Shown: one piece after another, positions 62,341-64,000 of the stretch | Position numbering within the stretch: position 1 is the stretch's first letter | How the letters are laid out: each line of letters opens with the position of its first letter | Assembly: GCA_964421565.1 (NCBI GenBank) | Contig: CAYQXJ010000001.1 | Location: forward strand, 62,001-126,000 | Direction of reading: 5' to 3' | Length of the DNA stretch: 64,000 bases | DNA from: CAYQXJ01 sp964421565 | GTDB taxonomy: Bacteria > Planctomycetota > Brocadiia > SM23-32 | Notes under the pieces: generated by a model | What the model was told of the DNA's origin: nothing | What the model saw: only the letters and a program-made list of their open reading frames with translations | The model's database searches: none | Program-made: the position numbers and the translations under genes

Positions 62341-62416
62341 GGAGTCGGCCCCGGCACTGCTTGATGACCCGCCAGACGCCGGGGACGTCTGCGGACGTTG
62401 TCTGTCGGATGTGCAT
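62341..62416 (-). pseudogene. Relic 5' end of a GNAT acetyltransferase gene
   Basis: ATG at 62416 (minus) begins MHIRQTTSADVPGVWRVIKQ, 25 codons that match the intact GNAT at 56771-57292 with mostly conservative changes, then leave homology. It is a truncated copy left by the duplication that made repeat B. Confidence 0.8.
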
Positions 62417-62506
62417 CGCTGTCTGCGCCCTCCGTCGTCGAAGCTCTGAGTGTAGGCATCGGAACCTTTCCGGTCGGGGTGCCGGCCGCTTACGTCGCGG
62501 GGAATG
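62341..62506. repeat. 166-bp direct repeat, copy B
   Basis: Same length and orientation as copy A at 57217-57382, about 17 mismatches by hand. It ends in GCGGGGAATG like copy A, upstream of the FAD oxidoreductase rather than of a full GNAT gene. Confidence 0.85.
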
Positions 62507-62587
62507 GCGTTTGCGCTGATGTTCTGCGGCGCGAGTGTGCCGGTTTGAGTCGCATGGTCTAAAGTATCTAAGCACAGGCAGATACGT

Positions 62588-63316
62588 ATGGATGCCGAAC
62601 TCACACGCGGAGAGGGCCGAGGGCCGCTCGCAGTGGTCACGGCGCTCTGGCGGCCGCTGGTCATGCTGGCGGTGGTGGCCGCTGTGATGGTCGCCGCGAC
62701 CCGCTGGGACTGGGCCGAGAAGTGGCCCGAAGTGGAGGCACGGATACGCGGCTTTGGGGCGGCGGCGCCGGTTGTGTTCATCGCCGTGCGGGCGGGGCTT
62801 GCCGTGCTCGCGATTCCCGGCTCAGCGGTCAGTGCCCTTGCCGGGGTGCTCTTCAGTCCCGTGCTGGGCATCGCCTGCGTGAGCCTGGGCAAGACGCTCG
62901 GCGCTGCGCTCGCCTTTGTTATCGCGCGTTACTGGGCGCGAGACTCGGTCGAGGGGTGGCTGAGCGGGCGCGAACGCTGGCAACGCCTCGACGCACTGGT
63001 CGAGCAGCAAGGGGCCCTGGTGGTCGCGCTGAACCGCTTCTTCCCCCTCATCCCGTTCAACCTGCAGAACTACGCCTTCGGGCTCACCTCCGTTCCGTTC
63101 GGCACGTATCTGCTCTGGACGTGGCTCGGCATGCTGCCGGGCGCTGTGTTGGTGGTCAGCGGGGTGGGCGTCATCAAAAGGACGCTCGAGACCGGCCAGG
63201 TGCCCTGGGCGCTTGTCGGCGTGCTGGCCGGCAGTGTCATCGCTATGCTCATCCTCACCGGCTACAGCTTCCTGCGGCTCGTGGCGAGCCGGCGCAGCGG
63301 CACGCCGACGACATAG
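62588..63316 (+). CDS. TVP38/TMEM64 (DedA/SNARE-associated-Golgi) membrane protein
   Basis: 242 aa. Family core: AGLAVLAIPGSAVSALAGVLFSPVLG, SLGKTLGAALAFVIARYWAR and RFFPLIPFNLQNYAFGLTSV with a final long helix. Such proteins act in membrane homeostasis, possibly lipid scrambling or export. Ribosome site weak (CAGGCAG). Function not established. Confidence 0.83.
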   Translation: MDAELTRGEGRGPLAVVTALWRPLVMLAVVAAVMVAATRWDWAEKWPEVEARIRGFGAAAPVVFIAVRAGLAVLAIPGSAVSALAGVLFSPVLGIACVSLGKTLGAALAFVIARYWARDSVEGWLSGRERWQRLDALVEQQGALVVALNRFFPLIPFNLQNYAFGLTSVPFGTYLLWTWLGMLPGAVLVVSGVGVIKRTLETGQVPWALVGVLAGSVIAMLILTGYSFLRLVASRRSGTPTT

Positions 63317-63318
63317 GC

Positions 63319-64000
63319 TCAAGCGATCTGCGCTATGGATTCTGCCCGACGGCGCACGTAGCGGCGCTCGTCTTCGAGGTATGGCGCCAGGAGTTCATCG
63401 ACATCCTCGCCCATCCGTGCAAGCGCTTCCGCCGCTGCCAGCTCCAGCCGCCAGCGCACGTCGGGGCGTACCGGGCCCAACCACGGGCCGCCCGCCATGT
63501 CCTGTCGGGTGTCGATATCGTCACGCTTCAGAAACTGCCGGACCGCCGGCGCGGCAGACGGATCGCCGATTCGCCCGAGCGCCCGCAGCACAGCGACGCA
63601 CGCGTCCTTGGACACGTCTTCCTCCTGCAGCACCTCCGCCAGCGCGGGAACCGCGCGGCGGTCACCAACCCGGCCCAGCAGCACGGCCGCCGTCATCCAC
63701 GCCGGGGCGCTGTGGGGGCTATCGCTCCCCTCCGAGCGCCGTTCCTTGAGTGTCTGCAGCAAGGCCGGCACGGCCTCCTTCGACCTCACCATGGCCAGGG
63801 GAACCGACGCCCAGAAGCGCACGTCCTCATCTTCGTGGTGGACTGCGTCGAGCAGCACAGGCAGCGCGCCCTCACCCTCTTGCATCAGCATCCAGACAGC
63901 GGTCGTGGGGTCATCTCCACCGAGCTGCTCCGCCCATTCTTCGACGGGCCTGCTTTTGGGCGCCTCGGGAAACGCGTCCGACCAGTGCAACCGTACCTGG
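63319..64000 (-). CDS. HEAT-repeat protein, 5' end beyond the window
   Basis: At least 223 aa visible and the frame stays open to the window edge, so the true start probably lies outside. Repeated helical units: VLLDAVHHEDEDVRFWASVP, AVLLGRVGDRRAVPALAEVL and ALGRIGDPSAAPAVRQFL, about 35-40 residues apart. HEAT repeats act as protein-protein scaffolds. Role unknown. Converges on the TVP38 gene with a 2-nt gap. Confidence 0.75.
   Translation of the reverse strand, partial: QVRLHWSDAFPEAPKSRPVEEWAEQLGGDDPTTAVWMLMQEGEGALPVLLDAVHHEDEDVRFWASVPLAMVRSKEAVPALLQTLKERRSEGSDSPHSAPAWMTAAVLLGRVGDRRAVPALAEVLQEEDVSKDACVAVLRALGRIGDPSAAPAVRQFLKRDDIDTRQDMAGGPWLGPVRPDVRWRLELAAAEALARMGEDVDELLAPYLEDERRYVRRRAESIAQIA

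Larger units (their letters stand above)
62224..62587. other. Intergenic region with relic and repeat
   Basis: 364 bp. It holds direct repeat copy B (62341-62506), the GNAT relic, and an AT-richer stretch 62270-62320 that may carry the FAD-gene promoter. No complete gene. Confidence 0.55.

Noticed and set aside
57217..62506. Classical transposon or integrative element
   Set aside because: Direct repeats are present, but no transposase, integrase or tRNA attachment site can be found.
1..64000. tRNA, rRNA or CRISPR features
   Set aside because: Scanned for TPsiC-like arms, conserved rRNA blocks and regularly spaced repeats; none seen.

Overview
The window is one contiguous, gene-dense, high-GC chromosome segment. 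A signal-peptide lipoprotein complement and an Mla-type lipid transport operon point to a diderm bacterium. Long secreted clan GH-A glycosidases, an alpha-L-rhamnosidase, a sulfatase, repeated Gfo/Idh oxidoreductases, a NagB/PIG-L fusion and a UroD-family methyltransferase point to an uncultured polysaccharide degrader of the Planctomycetota/Hydrogenedentota/Sumerlaeota/Armatimonadota kind. I cannot fix the phylum from sequence alone. I saw no rRNA, tRNA, CRISPR array, transposase or integrase.

Layout. 0-2.8 kb: a secreted GH-A glycosidase and a GyrI-like protein, both minus. 3-11.8 kb: plus-strand housekeeping genes (ftsK, rimO, pgpA, birA, an L-fucose isomerase-like protein, pabB, pabC). 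12-16.8 kb: a tight operon of [NiFe] hydrogenase small and large subunits, their maturation protease, metV, metF and a small DUF2007 protein, preceded by two sigma70-like promoters and a perfect palindrome. 16.8-21.6 kb: minus-strand uspA, tsaB, a lipoprotein and ppdK. 21.8-34.9 kb: alpha-rhamnosidase diverging from a second GH-A protein, then aldo/keto reductase, M20 hydrolase, Gfo/Idh dehydrogenase, class III aminotransferase, M55 aminopeptidase and a Cys-rich radical SAM protein. 34.9-41.3 kb: a third GH-A paralogue and a minus-strand Mla operon (STAS-MlaE, MlaF, MlaD, PqiC-like lipoprotein). 41.4-50.9 kb: Gfo/Idh proteins, acetyltransferases, an SDR, a PEBP lipoprotein, the NagB/PIG-L fusion and a beta-propeller protein. 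51-57.3 kb: ABM-domain protein, Ca-type P-ATPase, cobalamin adenosyltransferase, aldo/keto reductase, GNAT. 57.2-62.5 kb: a roughly 5 kb block (UroD-family, TIGR04076-like, sulfatase, FAD oxidoreductase) bracketed by 166-bp direct repeats. 62.6-64 kb: a TVP38/DedA-type membrane protein and a HEAT-repeat protein running off the edge.

Most notable are: (i) the hydrogenase-metVF operon, which suggests a methylene-tetrahydrofolate reductase fed directly by H2; (ii) three GH-A paralogues of shared architecture, one with His in place of the catalytic nucleophile Glu; (iii) the direct-repeat-bracketed block carrying a relic 5' end of an acetyltransferase gene; and (iv) the radical SAM protein resembling the MJ0619/tetraether-synthase group.
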